Shown: positions 26,982 to 36,386 of the stretch, piece after piece
How the letters are laid out: each line of letters begins with the position of its first letter
Numbering within the stretch: the stretch's first letter is position 1
NCBI RefSeq assembly: GCF_013415125.1
Contig: NZ_JACCDE010000006.1
Location: 88,806-152,805, forward strand
Reading direction: 5' to 3'
Length of the DNA stretch: 64,000 bases
DNA from: Vreelandella glaciei
Lineage (GTDB): Bacteria > Pseudomonadota > Gammaproteobacteria > Pseudomonadales > Halomonadaceae
Position numbers and translations under genes: made by a program
The notes under the pieces: generated by a model
The model's database searches: none
What the model saw: the letters and a program-made list of their open reading frames with translations, nothing else
Told to the model about the DNA's origin: nothing

Positions 26982-27815
26982 ATGAAAAAATCCAATCTAC
27001 TCAAGCATTCACTCTCTTACCTGGCGATAAGCCTTGGTACTTCTTTTGCAGCCAGCACCGCCTCTGCGGATCTGCTTGAAGAGGTACAAGAACGGGGCGT
27101 TCTCAATGTAGGTACTGAATTTCATTTCGCCCCATTCGCTTATCTAGACAATGGCCAGCAGAGCGGACTCAACCTTGAACTTATGGAGCGTGTGGCTGAA
27201 GAGCTAGAGGTAAGTATTAATTGGATCGATCTGCCCTGGCCCAGCGTACTGCCAGGCCTTGAGGCTGGAAACTATGACTTCGTAGCTGGCCCGGCGATGA
27301 TTACTCAAGAGCGCAAGCTACGTTACAACTTCACCCTGCCTATCGCTGATGCCACCGTCGCCATCTTAAAGCGTGCTGACGACGACTCTATACAAACCCC
27401 CGAAGATATCTCCGGCAAAGCGGCCGGTGGTGGTCGCGGCACTGCGCAGCTTGAGCAGCTAAAAGCGTTTGCCGCTGAATTGCCCGAGCCCCCAACGATT
27501 ACCGAGTACGTTGATTATAGCCAAACCTACGCTGATCTTGCCGCGGGTCGGATTGATGCAGTAGCCAACTCACTCCCCAATATTGCCTACACCGCTACCC
27601 AACGACCAATGTTTGAGGTGGTCCATCCCCCCTTTGGGCAACCCGCCTACTTCGGCTATATGGCGCGCAACGATGAGGAGTCCGCCTCACTGGTGGAAGC
27701 CATCAACGAGGTGCTGCTATCTATGCACGAGGATGGCAGCCTAGCTGAGCTGCAAACCAAATGGTTCGGCGAGCCGATGGATGTTCCCAGCGAAGATTTT
27801 GAACCGGAGATCTAA
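26982..27815 (+). CDS. Polar amino-acid type ABC transporter substrate-binding protein
   Basis: A 277-residue periplasmic protein of the HisJ/GlnH-like SBP family 3. The signal peptide runs to about residue 29, ending FAASTASA. The mature domain begins LLEEVQERGVLNVGTEFHFAPFAY, with NLELMERVAEEL near 67 and the ligand-pocket region PAMITQERKLRYNFTLPI near 105-122. DLAAGRIDAVANSL near 185 is the family hinge/Asp segment. A HutC-type site lies upstream. Histidine, urocanate or imidazolelactate are plausible ligands from context. No motif fixes which. Confidence 0.88.
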   Translation: MKKSNLLKHSLSYLAISLGTSFAASTASADLLEEVQERGVLNVGTEFHFAPFAYLDNGQQSGLNLELMERVAEELEVSINWIDLPWPSVLPGLEAGNYDFVAGPAMITQERKLRYNFTLPIADATVAILKRADDDSIQTPEDISGKAAGGGRGTAQLEQLKAFAAELPEPPTITEYVDYSQTYADLAAGRIDAVANSLPNIAYTATQRPMFEVVHPPFGQPAYFGYMARNDEESASLVEAINEVLLSMHEDGSLAELQTKWFGEPMDVPSEDFEPEI

Positions 27816-27894
27816 TCAGCTTGTGACGTGTTCGGGCGGTCATTGAGCTAGATACCGCCCGGTATGCTCTCCCTCACCTCCAGGGATATTGCCA

Positions 27895-28554
27895 ATGTTT
27901 GACTGGCCAACCTTTCTTTTCAGCCTTCCGTTGCTTGGCAAGGCACTGCTTATCACGCTACAGACGTCGTTGCTGGGTAATGCCTTTGGCTTTGTCATTG
28001 CGATACTTATTTCCAGCATGCAGCTGGCAAAAATGCCACTACTACGGCGCCTCGGTGGCAGCTATATCTTTATCTTTCGGGGTGTACCGCTGCTCGTGCA
28101 GCTATTGGTCATCTACTACTTGGCGCCTATGTTTGGCCTACCCAACCTTTCCCCAATGGTTGCCGCGGTGATGGCGCTCTCGCTCTGCTCAGGCGCCTAT
28201 ATCGCAGAAATATTACGCGGTGGCCTGATGGCAATCCCCTCAGGGCAGAGTGAAGCGGCACATCTACTAGGCATGAGCCGTCCGGCTATTTTGCTGCGTA
28301 TTGAGCTGCCCCAAGCGGTTCAAAGCACCCTCCCTTCACTGGTCAACGAGCTGGTATTGCTGATTAAGGCCTCAGCGTTAGTGTCGGTGGTCGGCCTGGC
28401 GGACCTTACCCGGGTGGCCCAGAACCTCGCCTCGTCAGACTACTTATTCTTCCAGCATTACCTGGTGCTAGCGGGGATCTACTGCCTGATTAACATACCG
28501 CTGACCATGTTCGGGCGCCGACTTGAGCGTCATTTAGAGAGGAGTCTGGCGTGA
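27895..28554 (+). CDS. Amino-acid ABC transporter permease (first)
   Basis: A 219-residue inner-membrane subunit of the HisM/HisQ type with about five membrane spans. The EAA loop is GQSEAAHLLGMSRPAILLRIELPQA near 118-142, and RGVPLLVQLLVIYY near 62-75 is a family segment. ATG at 27895 is preferred: AGGG lies nine bases upstream, whereas the TTG at 27889 would be too close to it. The stop overlaps the next permease start. Confidence 0.88.
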   Translation: MFDWPTFLFSLPLLGKALLITLQTSLLGNAFGFVIAILISSMQLAKMPLLRRLGGSYIFIFRGVPLLVQLLVIYYLAPMFGLPNLSPMVAAVMALSLCSGAYIAEILRGGLMAIPSGQSEAAHLLGMSRPAILLRIELPQAVQSTLPSLVNELVLLIKASALVSVVGLADLTRVAQNLASSDYLFFQHYLVLAGIYCLINIPLTMFGRRLERHLERSLA

Positions 28555-29213
28555 CTTTCGATCTATCCATTATCACTGCCAATGCCGGAGCAATCTGGAA
28601 CGCATTTTTAGTCACCATTTATACCTGGTTGGCAGGTAGCGTGCTGGGCCTTATGGCGGGATTACTGATTGCTGCGCTGATGCTCTTTGGTGGGCGGCCA
28701 TTACAGCTGTTACTAAGAGTATTCATTGAGCTGGTACGCGGCACCCCCTTTCTGGTGATCCTGTTCCTGGTCTACTACGGCGGCCCCTCATTTGGCCTGC
28801 GGCTCGGCGCGATGACGGCTGGGGTGCTCTGCATCGCCTTCTATAGCAGTGTCTATTTTGCGGAAATTTTTCGTAGCGGTTTTGCCGCGGTGCCACGTGG
28901 GCAGCTGGAAGCAGGCGAGTGCCTGGGGCTTGGCCGCCTTCAGCTACTGTGGCGCGTACAACTACCGCAGATGCTCGTCCTTATCCTGCCAGCAATCTTC
29001 AATATGCTGACCATTCTGTGCAAGGAAACCGCCGTACTGTCGATTATCACTGTGCCGGAGCTAACCGCGGTGCTCACCGGTATTGGCACCCGCACCTTTA
29101 CCTTTATTGAAACGTTATTAGTGCTCTGCATCGCCTATCTATTACTGATCGAGATCACCTCACGCGCAGGCAGGTGGCTTGAGCACCGCGTCGGCATCTA
29201 CTTGCAGCGCTGA
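28551..29213 (+). CDS. Amino-acid ABC transporter permease (second)
   Basis: A 220-residue partner permease with about five spans. The EAA loop is [24 protein letters not shown] near 120-143, and [20 protein letters not shown] near 60-79 is typical. GTG start overlaps the upstream stop (GTGA), with GAGAGGAG just before. It forms the membrane heterodimer with the preceding gene. Confidence 0.88.
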   Translation: MTFDLSIITANAGAIWNAFLVTIYTWLAGSVLGLMAGLLIAALMLFGGRPLQLLLRVFIELVRGTPFLVILFLVYYGGPSFGLRLGAMTAGVLCIAFYSSVYFAEIFRSGFAAVPRGQLEAGECLGLGRLQLLWRVQLPQMLVLILPAIFNMLTILCKETAVLSIITVPELTAVLTGIGTRTFTFIETLLVLCIAYLLLIEITSRAGRWLEHRVGIYLQR

Positions 29214-29226
29214 ACAGGAGCTAGCT

Positions 29227-30093
29227 ATGTCGCTTTCCCTATCCCCCACTAACGCTATCTCAGCAGTCCCGGCTGAGAACTCGAAGATAGCGCCAATCAT
29301 CCATCTTTCAGCCGTCGGCAAGCGCTTCGGCAAAAATCAAGTGCTCGCCAATATTGACCTAGACGTACACCACTCTGAGGTGGTCTGTTTGATCGGCCCC
29401 TCAGGTTCCGGCAAAAGCACCCTACTGCGCTGCATGGCGTTCCTTGAGGAGTATGACGACGGCGAAATTCATATTGAGGGGCGTTTGCTGGGCTGGGAGA
29501 TTGATGATCGGGGACACCGTAAACACGCGGGGCGCAACCGTCTTAACCAGGCTCGACGCAATCTAGGCATCGTCTTTCAGCAGTTCAATCTATGGCCTCA
29601 TATGACTGCGCTGGGCAATGTCACGGAAGCGTTAGTGAGGGTAAGGCGCTTACCGCGACAGGAGGCTGAAAAAAAGGCGATGAAGGCGTTAGACAAAGTT
29701 GGCCTCAGTGAAAAAGCAAAGGAGTACCCCGCACGCCTTTCCGGTGGCCAACAGCAACGCGTGGCGATCGCCCGGGCGCTGGCGATGGAACCCAAAATCA
29801 TGCTGTTTGATGAACCCACTTCGGCCCTCGACCCGGAACTGGTGGGTGAAGTGCTGGCCGTGATGAAGCAGCTCGCCCAGGAAGGCATGACCATGGTGGT
29901 GGTGACCCACGAGATGGGCTTTGCGGCCCAAGTTGCCGACAGCGTCGTTTTCCTGGATCAAGGCAGCATCGTTACCCGCGGCACCCCCAATGAAGTATTT
30001 CGTGATACCAACCATCCACGTCTACGCCAGTTCCTACAGAACTACCTTGACCGCAACGCCTTTTGGCATACGACCCCGGAGAAAACGAGCTGA
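29227..30093 (+). CDS. Amino-acid ABC transporter ATP-binding protein
   Basis: A 288-residue ATPase of the GlnQ/HisP type. Walker [12 protein letters not shown] is near residue 58, the signature [15 protein letters not shown] near 172, Walker [17 protein letters not shown] near 193 and switch His in VTHEMGFA near 225. About 30 extra N-terminal residues precede the domain. ATG at 29227, with CAGGAG upstream, is chosen over an in-frame start inside the permease gene. Its stop shares a base with the aminotransferase start. Confidence 0.9.
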   Translation: MSLSLSPTNAISAVPAENSKIAPIIHLSAVGKRFGKNQVLANIDLDVHHSEVVCLIGPSGSGKSTLLRCMAFLEEYDDGEIHIEGRLLGWEIDDRGHRKHAGRNRLNQARRNLGIVFQQFNLWPHMTALGNVTEALVRVRRLPRQEAEKKAMKALDKVGLSEKAKEYPARLSGGQQQRVAIARALAMEPKIMLFDEPTSALDPELVGEVLAVMKQLAQEGMTMVVVTHEMGFAAQVADSVVFLDQGSIVTRGTPNEVFRDTNHPRLRQFLQNYLDRNAFWHTTPEKTS

Positions 30094-31211
30094 TGCCCAA
30101 CCTCGACCCGACCCATCTGGCGCGCCGGGAAGTTCGCGAACTCAAGGGTTACAACGCCGGACTCTCAAGCGAGCAGGTCAGCAAGCGCTTCGGCGTAACA
30201 CGTATCACCAAACTGGGTAGCAACGAAAACCCTCACGGCCCCTCTCCACAAGTAGCCGCTGCGCTCTCTAAAGCCTTGATGGATAGCGGCCTGTATCCCG
30301 ATGCATCCTGCACTCTGTTACGTGGAGCGCTCGCGGGGCAACTGGATATAGCCCCTGAACGGCTGGTATTTGGCAATGGCTCTGAGGATCTGATTGCGAT
30401 TTTGTGCCGGGTATTTCTCGACCACGGCGACAGCCTGGTGACGATCACCCCCGCCTTTGGCCTGCATACACTCTACCCGCACTCGCTAGGGGCCCATATC
30501 CACTCGGTGCCATTGCTTGATGGGGGGCGTTTCGATATCGATGGGCTGCTGGAGGCACTGGTCGAGCCGCCACGCGTGCTGATGTTCTCGTCGCCCTCCA
30601 ATCCGGCTGGCAGCGCTTTATCCGCCGCTCAGCTTGATCAATTGCTTAATGCGCTCACCCCCTCCACCCTGCTGGTCTTCGACGAAGCTTATTATGAATA
30701 CGCCAAAACGAGCCCCGATTACCCAGACGTGCTGGCCCAGCTGGCTCACCAGCAAAGTCCCTGGATCGTACTGCGCACCTTCTCAAAAGCCTACGCACTC
30801 GCTGGTTTGCGGATTGGTTATGGCATTGTTAGCAGCCCCGCCCTTGCCGACTTAATCGACCGCCTGCGTACGCCATTCAACGTCAACCGCCTCGCGCAAG
30901 TGGCGGCGGTGGCAGCACTCCAGGACACGACGCACCTTGAAACAAGCCTTGAGCTGACAACGAGCGAGCGCAGTCGCGTGGCGCAAGCACTGAAGGATAT
31001 GGGGCTAACAGTGGTACCGTCACTGGCTAATTTTCTGTTCTTCGAAACGACCCAGCCATCAGAGCAGGTGCATGAGGCGCTTCTGGCTCACGGAGTGATC
31101 GTTAAACCTTGGCTAGAGCCTGGATACACCCATTGGGTACGTGTTTCGATCGGCAGCCGAGAGGAGAACGACCAGTTCTTGGCCGCGCTAGCGGCTTCAA
31201 TGCCACACTAA
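30093..31211 (+). CDS. HisC-like PLP-dependent aminotransferase
   Basis: A 372-residue fold-type I aminotransferase of the histidinol-phosphate aminotransferase family. Visible elements are LGSNENPHGPSP near 43-54, FGNGSEDLI near 92, the substrate/PLP Asp-Tyr in VFDEAYYEYA near 196-205, and the Schiff-base Lys in RTFSKAYALAGLRIGYG near 228-244. It is tied to the ABC importer (one-base TGATG overlap) and followed by a HutC-like regulator, far from any biosynthetic his gene. That argues for a catabolic or salvage role, such as interconverting histidine and imidazolepyruvate. A second biosynthetic HisC elsewhere cannot be ruled in or out. Confidence 0.82.
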   Translation: MPNLDPTHLARREVRELKGYNAGLSSEQVSKRFGVTRITKLGSNENPHGPSPQVAAALSKALMDSGLYPDASCTLLRGALAGQLDIAPERLVFGNGSEDLIAILCRVFLDHGDSLVTITPAFGLHTLYPHSLGAHIHSVPLLDGGRFDIDGLLEALVEPPRVLMFSSPSNPAGSALSAAQLDQLLNALTPSTLLVFDEAYYEYAKTSPDYPDVLAQLAHQQSPWIVLRTFSKAYALAGLRIGYGIVSSPALADLIDRLRTPFNVNRLAQVAAVAALQDTTHLETSLELTTSERSRVAQALKDMGLTVVPSLANFLFFETTQPSEQVHEALLAHGVIVKPWLEPGYTHWVRVSIGSREENDQFLAALAASMPH

Positions 31212-31281
31212 CCTAGCCCTAGCTGATTGCCTTATTATGACGACATTAGCGACTAGCTCTAAGTCATCACTGGAGTAGTGG

Positions 31282-32037
31282 ATGAAAAAATCCGGCACCG
31301 ATAGCGTCACCGCACCAAAAGCACTTTATTTACAGGCCAAACAGTTTGTATTGGAACGCGCCGCCTCAGGTTTTTGGAAACCTGGCGACATGATTCCATC
31401 TGAAAATCAATTAGTTAATGAGCTCGGCATGTCACGTATGACGATAAACCGGGCGCTGAGGGAACTGACTAACGAGGGTTTCTTAGAACGTACCAGCGGT
31501 GTAGGTACCTTTATTGCTGAGCGCAAGCCACACTCCAATTTATTGCAGATAGCCAATATTGCTGACGAAATAGCCTCCCGTGGCCATCGTTACCATTGCG
31601 AAGTACTTGAACTTGGTCGTGTGGCCGCACCGTTCTCCATTGCTTCAGCGCTTGAGCTGACCACCGGTAGCTCGGTCTATCATCTGCGCTGTGTTCACTA
31701 CGAGGAAGAGCTCGCTGTACAGCTTGAGGACCGCTACGTTTCGCCTGCCATGGCCCCGGATTTTATTCACCAGCAATTTGATGACACATTGCAGCCTTCA
31801 CGCTACTTATTGAACACCATCCCCGTAGACGAAATAGAACATATCGTCGATGCGCTATTGCCCTCGGAAGAAGATTCCAAAGCGCTAGATATTGATGTCA
31901 ACGAGCCCTGTTTAGCACTTATGCGCCGCACCTGGAGTGCTTCACATGTCGTCACCTACGTTAAATTTCTCCATCCCTCAATGCGCTATCGTCTGGGTAG
32001 CCGATTCTCTGTCGATGCCAGTTCCCGAGCGGGCTGA
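31282..32037 (+). CDS. Second HutC-like GntR-family regulator
   Basis: A 251-residue regulator with a winged helix at about 35-85 (SENQLVNELGMSRMTINRALRELTNEGFL) and a UTRA domain containing VQLEDRYVSP near 150. It is clearly paralogous to the HutC at 20 kb but diverged throughout. GGAG lies seven bases before the ATG. No TGTATATACA site lies immediately upstream. It may answer a different imidazole ligand or divide the regulon with HutC; its operator is unknown. Confidence 0.87.
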   Translation: MKKSGTDSVTAPKALYLQAKQFVLERAASGFWKPGDMIPSENQLVNELGMSRMTINRALRELTNEGFLERTSGVGTFIAERKPHSNLLQIANIADEIASRGHRYHCEVLELGRVAAPFSIASALELTTGSSVYHLRCVHYEEELAVQLEDRYVSPAMAPDFIHQQFDDTLQPSRYLLNTIPVDEIEHIVDALLPSEEDSKALDIDVNEPCLALMRRTWSASHVVTYVKFLHPSMRYRLGSRFSVDASSRAG

Positions 32038-32106
32038 CCCTGTACCCGATGAGTTACACCATGAATACACAAATCAAACCTAGAAGCTGATGTACAAAGC
32101 AGAGAG

Positions 32107-32424
32107 TCACTCGGCACTCTCTGTGATAAAAGCGGCAAGATTAGCAATATCATCATCCGATAAACCGGTGGCGTTGGGGATCATCAGAAAGGAGTTTGAA
32201 CCCACCTTCTCACCAGCCCGGTATGTTTCAAGGCGGGAGGTAATGTACTCCGCGTCCCGTCCGCTAAGCGATGGAAAGCTCGCCATTCCTTGTGCATTTG
32301 GGCCGTGACACTGAGCGCAAGCGTCCTTGTAGAGTGCTTCTCCAGCCGACTTATCTACCGCTTGCAGAGTAGCTGACCCCATCGTCAGCGCCGTCGCAAT
32401 AACGAACAACAGTGATACCTTCAT
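32107..32424 (-). CDS. Small class I cytochrome c
   Basis: A 105-residue periplasmic cytochrome. A signal peptide runs to about residue 23. One heme motif, CAQCH, is near residues 35-39, and a Met axial ligand is available in FLMIPNATGLSDDDIANLAAFI near 80-100. The size and sequence resemble soluble cytochromes of the c5/c554 type. AAGG lies close upstream of the ATG. It follows the PQQ-type dehydrogenase gene by 99 bases on the same strand and is probably its electron acceptor. Confidence 0.87.
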   Translation of the reverse strand: MKVSLLFVIATALTMGSATLQAVDKSAGEALYKDACAQCHGPNAQGMASFPSLSGRDAEYITSRLETYRAGEKVGSNSFLMIPNATGLSDDDIANLAAFITESAE

Positions 32425-32523
32425 AGTGGCCTTTTCCCAGCAGAGTGGTCTTGATCAAAAAGCTTAAGACGGCTTGAAGAGATCGCAGCCGCACTGGCAT
32501 ACGCTAGGGCGGCTGCCAGTCGC

Positions 32524-33801
32524 TTATTCGGGAGTGATGCGGTAAATGCTTCCTTCATCAACCGCCGTATAAAGATCACCCTCCGGGCCCAGTACCAATG
32601 AACGGAAGCGAGCAGCTCCCATGGGTACCGGCATTTCGGCAACGTCATTGACCGAAAGACCATCTTCGGCGATATCAATCAGGTTAATGCGCTGCCCCAC
32701 CGGCGTACCGCCGAAACCGATGCCCATAAAACCAACAACCAGACGGCCGTCCCAATCGCCCCACTGCTCGCCGACTAGAAACTCGGCAGACGAGATTCCC
32801 TGAGAAAGCCCATCGTTTTTCCAGGCAGGCTGCATAGCGTCCGGGTAGGTTTCGGTGTCGGTCACCGGCATATAGGCCGCCCGCTCTTTTGGATCCATCC
32901 CCTCGGTCTGATTGGGCTCATAACCACAGTAATCGTCCGGGCAATCACCACGGCCCGCCATGTTGGGTTTCGGATCCCAGCCACTGTTGCCACCATTGAC
33001 CAGTGCATTGATCTCATCCGAATGCCAGGGGCCGTGCTCCGTCACGATGGGTTGGCCAGTCGTAGGGTGGAAAGTGATGCCCTGTACGTTGCGGTGACCA
33101 TAGGTATAGATGCGAGGATCAAAGCCCTCAGGCGGTTTGTTACCCTCGGCAGCCTCGCCATCCCGGTCAATACGTAGCACCTTGCCACCAAGCAGCTCTG
33201 GTGACTGCGGAATCTCACTATTATGGTTGTCGCCCGTGGTTACATAGAGGTAGCCATCCTCTGGGCTGAAGCGAATACGGCCACCATTATGAGCCCCCGC
33301 GTCGCCGAACGGATGGTCGGTGGCAGCGGGCTTGTAGGGAATGTCCTCGACAATATCAGTGCGATCCGACACGTCATTAAAATCGCTATTTACCGTCATG
33401 CGCAGTACACGGTTAGTACGTGGTTCGGACATGTTGGAGGCTGAGTAGACGTAGACTGTGCGATTTTCTTCAAAATCAGGATCGATCGCCACACCATTCA
33501 TCCCCGCCTGTCCTTCACAGACAAGATCATCGGCGGTGGTGGCATAGTCATCCGTACCTTCCATCCCCAGCAGGTGCTCTACTTCACCATCGGGGAGCCG
33601 TACCGAAAGTCCAAGACAGCGTTCGGTGTAAAACATCGTCCCATCAGGCAGAAAGGCCATATCCCAAGGGTTCTCAAGACCGGATAACACCTCAGACTGG
33701 CTGAGTTCAGGCTCATTGGCAGTAGCAACGGCGGGTAAGCCTATGATCACCGCAGAGGCGATGGCCGCACATAGCGGCCGCATAACGAGTTTATGGGACA
33801 T
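32524..33801 (-). CDS. PQQ-dependent sugar dehydrogenase, soluble GDH/Asd family
   Basis: A 425-residue secreted six-bladed beta-propeller of the soluble aldose/glucose dehydrogenase family. A signal peptide ends PAVATA near residue 29. The family start ENPWDMAFLPDGTMFYTER is near 44-62, GAHNGGRIRFSPEDGYLYVTTGD near 172-194 carries the catalytic His, and HRNVQGITFHPTTG plus EHGPWHSDEIN near 240-270 complete the PQQ/substrate site. ATG at 33801 with GGAG upstream is chosen over an upstream extension lacking a signal peptide. It probably oxidises sugars or related alcohols in the periplasm and passes electrons to the adjacent cytochrome c. The true substrate is unknown. Confidence 0.83.
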   Translation of the reverse strand: MSHKLVMRPLCAAIASAVIIGLPAVATANEPELSQSEVLSGLENPWDMAFLPDGTMFYTERCLGLSVRLPDGEVEHLLGMEGTDDYATTADDLVCEGQAGMNGVAIDPDFEENRTVYVYSASNMSEPRTNRVLRMTVNSDFNDVSDRTDIVEDIPYKPAATDHPFGDAGAHNGGRIRFSPEDGYLYVTTGDNHNSEIPQSPELLGGKVLRIDRDGEAAEGNKPPEGFDPRIYTYGHRNVQGITFHPTTGQPIVTEHGPWHSDEINALVNGGNSGWDPKPNMAGRGDCPDDYCGYEPNQTEGMDPKERAAYMPVTDTETYPDAMQPAWKNDGLSQGISSAEFLVGEQWGDWDGRLVVGFMGIGFGGTPVGQRINLIDIAEDGLSVNDVAEMPVPMGAARFRSLVLGPEGDLYTAVDEGSIYRITPE

Positions 33802-33996
33802 GGCAGGCACTCCTTCCAGACGTTGTTTGTAATTGTTATCAACACTGCACGCGCTTATTGAGTTTAGGTCGCCAATCAGGGCGGTCAATACTCTTTGTCA
33901 ATAATTGCTTGTCTAAAATTTTCCTACACGCAGCATCACGGCGGGTAACGATGAGTAATAAGCGCACAGCTAAAAATGCCTGTTACGTATATTGAA

Positions 33997-34011
33997 TGTC
34001 GCTTTTCGACA
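33997..34011. promoter_or_regulatory. Small dyad upstream of the carnitine operon
   Basis: TGTCG and CGACA arms around CTTTT, about 63 bases before the cdhC start. GlxA/AraC-type regulators such as CdhR act at this kind of position, but the dyad is short and the link is inferred. Confidence 0.3.
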
Positions 34012-34073
34012 ACTCTTTATGGCTCAGCGCGACACACTAGTCAGCGAATAAACTGCTGAGTAGAGAGCACGCC

Positions 34074-34967
34074 ATGAATCGCAATGTCATTCTCACCTGT
34101 GCCGTTACCGGCGCAGGCGACACCACCGCCAAGAATCCCAACGTACCCGTGACACCCAAGGCCATCGCGGCGTCCTGCATCGAAGCCGCCCGCGCCGGCG
34201 CCAGCATCGCGCATATTCACGTTCGCGACCCGGAGACCGGCGGCATCAGCCACTCTTCTGAGCAGTTCCGCGAAGTAATGGAGCGCGTACGTGAAGCGGA
34301 TGTGGATATCGTCATGAACATCACCGCTGGCGGCGGCGGCGATTGGATACCCGATGCCACAGACCCAACTCGAGGCGGCCCCGGCACCGATATTCAAACG
34401 CCCGCCGAGCGTCACGCCCCAGTCGGCGAACTACTCCCCGAGCTGTGCACGCTGGACTGCGGCAGCCTCAATTTTGGCGATATGGTGTACGTCAACCCGG
34501 CTGATTGGTTGCGCGAACACGCCCGCCTCGTTCAAGCCGCAGGCGTTAAGCCCGAGCTGGAGTGCTTTGACCTGGGCCACGTGTGGTTTGCCCGCCAGCT
34601 TCAGCAAGAGGGGCTGATCGACGGCGACCCGCTTTATCAGCTCTGCCTGGGTATTCCCTGGGGCGCCGAAGCGGACACCGAAACCATGCTGGCCATGCGC
34701 AACAAATTACCCACCAACGCTAACTGGGCCGCCTTTGGTATCGGTCGCCATCAAATGCCCATGGTTGCCCAAGCCGTGCTGCTGGGTGGCCACGCTCGGG
34801 TTGGCTTGGAAGATAACCTGTTTTTAGAGAAAGGCGTGCTGGCTAACAACGGCCAACTGGTCGAGAAAGCGTCGACCATTATTGAAAACCTCGGCGCCCG
34901 AGTAATGACACCGGCAGAAACCCGCGCCCATTTGAAGTTACGCAACCCGTCAGGAGATGTTGTATGA
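34074..34967 (+). CDS. cdhC: 3-dehydrocarnitine cleavage enzyme (BKACE/DUF849 family)
   Basis: A 297-residue zinc TIM-barrel beta-keto acid cleavage enzyme. [12 protein letters not shown] at the N-terminus, [10 protein letters not shown] near 46-55 with the zinc His pair, and [11 protein letters not shown] and [11 protein letters not shown] near 140-170 are family motifs. In carnitine catabolism it reacts 3-dehydrocarnitine with acetyl-CoA to give betainyl-CoA and acetoacetate. The order here (BKACE, dehydrogenase, thioesterase, hydrolase) matches the known Pseudomonas carnitine operon, which gives the substrate call. The stop overlaps the next start (ATGA). Confidence 0.88.
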   Translation: MNRNVILTCAVTGAGDTTAKNPNVPVTPKAIAASCIEAARAGASIAHIHVRDPETGGISHSSEQFREVMERVREADVDIVMNITAGGGGDWIPDATDPTRGGPGTDIQTPAERHAPVGELLPELCTLDCGSLNFGDMVYVNPADWLREHARLVQAAGVKPELECFDLGHVWFARQLQQEGLIDGDPLYQLCLGIPWGAEADTETMLAMRNKLPTNANWAAFGIGRHQMPMVAQAVLLGGHARVGLEDNLFLEKGVLANNGQLVEKASTIIENLGARVMTPAETRAHLKLRNPSGDVV

Positions 34968-35917
34968 GCCGCTTAGCCGTGATTGGTACTGGCGTGATTG
35001 GCAACGGTTGGATTGCCCGCGCCCTCGCCCAAGGGTGGGACGTCGTCGCCTTCGACCCGGATCCCAACGCGCCAGCGCGCACGCAATCGTTTATCGACAA
35101 TGCCTGGGCTTCGTTAACCCAGCTTGGCCTTGCGCCCGATGCTAGCCCTGAGCGGTTAACCTTTGCGACCACGATCGAAGAGGCCGTAAACGGCGTTGAC
35201 CTGATTCAGGAGAACGTGCCCGAGCGTCTACCGCTAAAGCAAGAAATTTTAGCTGCTATCGATGCCGCTGCCGCACCGGACGTCATCATCGGCTCGTCGA
35301 CTTCCGGCTTCAAACCCACCGACCTGCAACAGCAGTGCCAACAAGCCCCTGGGCGCGTGATCGTCGCCCACCCCTTCAACCCGGTGTATTTACTGCCACT
35401 GGTGGAGCTTGTTGGCGGTGAGGCCACCCAGCCCGCCCAGATCGCCAGCGCTCAAGGGTTATATCAGTCGCTCGCCATGCGGCCGCTAGTGGTGCGCCGT
35501 GAAATTGAAGGGCATATCGCCGACCGCTTGATGGAGGCGCTGTGGCGGGAAGCCTTGCACTTGGTCAACGATGGCGTGGCCACCACCGAAGAGATCGACG
35601 CGGCGGTGGTTTACGGCTGCGGGCTACGCTGGCCTTTGATGGGCACCTTTTTAACCTTCCACTTGGCGGGCGGCGAGCCTGGCATGCGCCATATGCTGGA
35701 GCAGTTTGGCCCCGCGTTAAAACTCCCCTGGACCAAGCTGGAAGCGCCAGAACTCACCGACGAGCTCATCGACAAAGTGGTCGAAGGCTGTGAGCATCAG
35801 GCCGCGGGGCGTTCAGTGGCCACGCTGGACCGGCGCCGGGATGACTTTTTAGTCGAGCTGCTGGAAGTAGTGCAGAAATACTGGCCAGAAGCCGAAGGCC
35901 TAAAGGGACGCATTTAA
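34964..35917 (+). CDS. cdhA: L-carnitine dehydrogenase
   Basis: A 317-residue NAD-dependent dehydrogenase of the 3-hydroxyacyl-CoA dehydrogenase superfamily that oxidises L-carnitine to 3-dehydrocarnitine. The Rossmann motif [17 protein letters not shown] is at residues 8-24. [11 protein letters not shown] near 83, [12 protein letters not shown] near 108 and [17 protein letters not shown] near 132 are conserved catalytic and carnitine-site segments. CAGGAG precedes the ATG. Its stop abuts the thioesterase start (one shared base). Confidence 0.92.
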   Translation: MSRLAVIGTGVIGNGWIARALAQGWDVVAFDPDPNAPARTQSFIDNAWASLTQLGLAPDASPERLTFATTIEEAVNGVDLIQENVPERLPLKQEILAAIDAAAAPDVIIGSSTSGFKPTDLQQQCQQAPGRVIVAHPFNPVYLLPLVELVGGEATQPAQIASAQGLYQSLAMRPLVVRREIEGHIADRLMEALWREALHLVNDGVATTEEIDAAVVYGCGLRWPLMGTFLTFHLAGGEPGMRHMLEQFGPALKLPWTKLEAPELTDELIDKVVEGCEHQAAGRSVATLDRRRDDFLVELLEVVQKYWPEAEGLKGRI

Positions 35918-36372
35918 TGATCATCCATGAAACCCATGTCGCCCCCGAGTGGGTCGACTACAACGGTCACATGAACGACGCGGAGTACGCCCGCGTCTTT
36001 TCCCAGGCCTGCGAAGCGCTGATTGACCAGATAGGCTTAGACGAAGCGGGCCGTGAGCACTATGGCTTCACGATCTACACGCTGGAAACTCATCTCTGCT
36101 ATCGCCGCGAGGCGCACCAAGGCCAGCCGCTCACTATTGATCTCACGCTGCTCGATAGCGATGCCAAACGTCTGCACGTGTTTTTCGCCATGTTCGATGA
36201 CGAAGGCAACCTGCTGGCGACCAGCGAACAAATGTTGATGGGCATGAAACAAGCCTCAGGACGACCAAGCCCGTTTCCAGAAGCGGTCGCGAATCGCGTA
36301 GCTGCGCTGCCAAAGGCAAATGGCGATGCCTGGCCGGAGCTTGCTGGCCGTACCATCGGTATTCGACGCTAA
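35917..36372 (+). CDS. cdhB: Betainyl-CoA thioesterase (hotdog fold)
   Basis: A 151-residue hotdog-fold thioesterase that releases glycine betaine from betainyl-CoA in carnitine breakdown. The family start is VAPEWVDYNGHMNDAEYARVF at residues 8-28, where Asp/Asn-Gly-His is the catalytic region. TLETHLCYRREAH near 50 and FAMFDDEGNLLATSEQML near 89 are the other conserved strands. Its role is fixed by operon position after cdhA. Glycine betaine is also a compatible solute, useful to a halophile. Confidence 0.86.
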   Translation: MIIHETHVAPEWVDYNGHMNDAEYARVFSQACEALIDQIGLDEAGREHYGFTIYTLETHLCYRREAHQGQPLTIDLTLLDSDAKRLHVFFAMFDDEGNLLATSEQMLMGMKQASGRPSPFPEAVANRVAALPKANGDAWPELAGRTIGIRR

Positions 36373-36386
36373 GGGTGACTTCAAAG

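Noticed and set aside
30093..31211. Biosynthetic histidinol-phosphate aminotransferase (hisC)
   Set aside because: The family fits, but the gene is fused by overlap to an importer in the hut regulon and no his biosynthetic gene is nearby, so the biosynthetic name was not used.
32421..32678. Frame overlapping the sugar dehydrogenase and cytochrome genes
   Set aside because: It is out of frame within the end of the dehydrogenase gene and matches no family.
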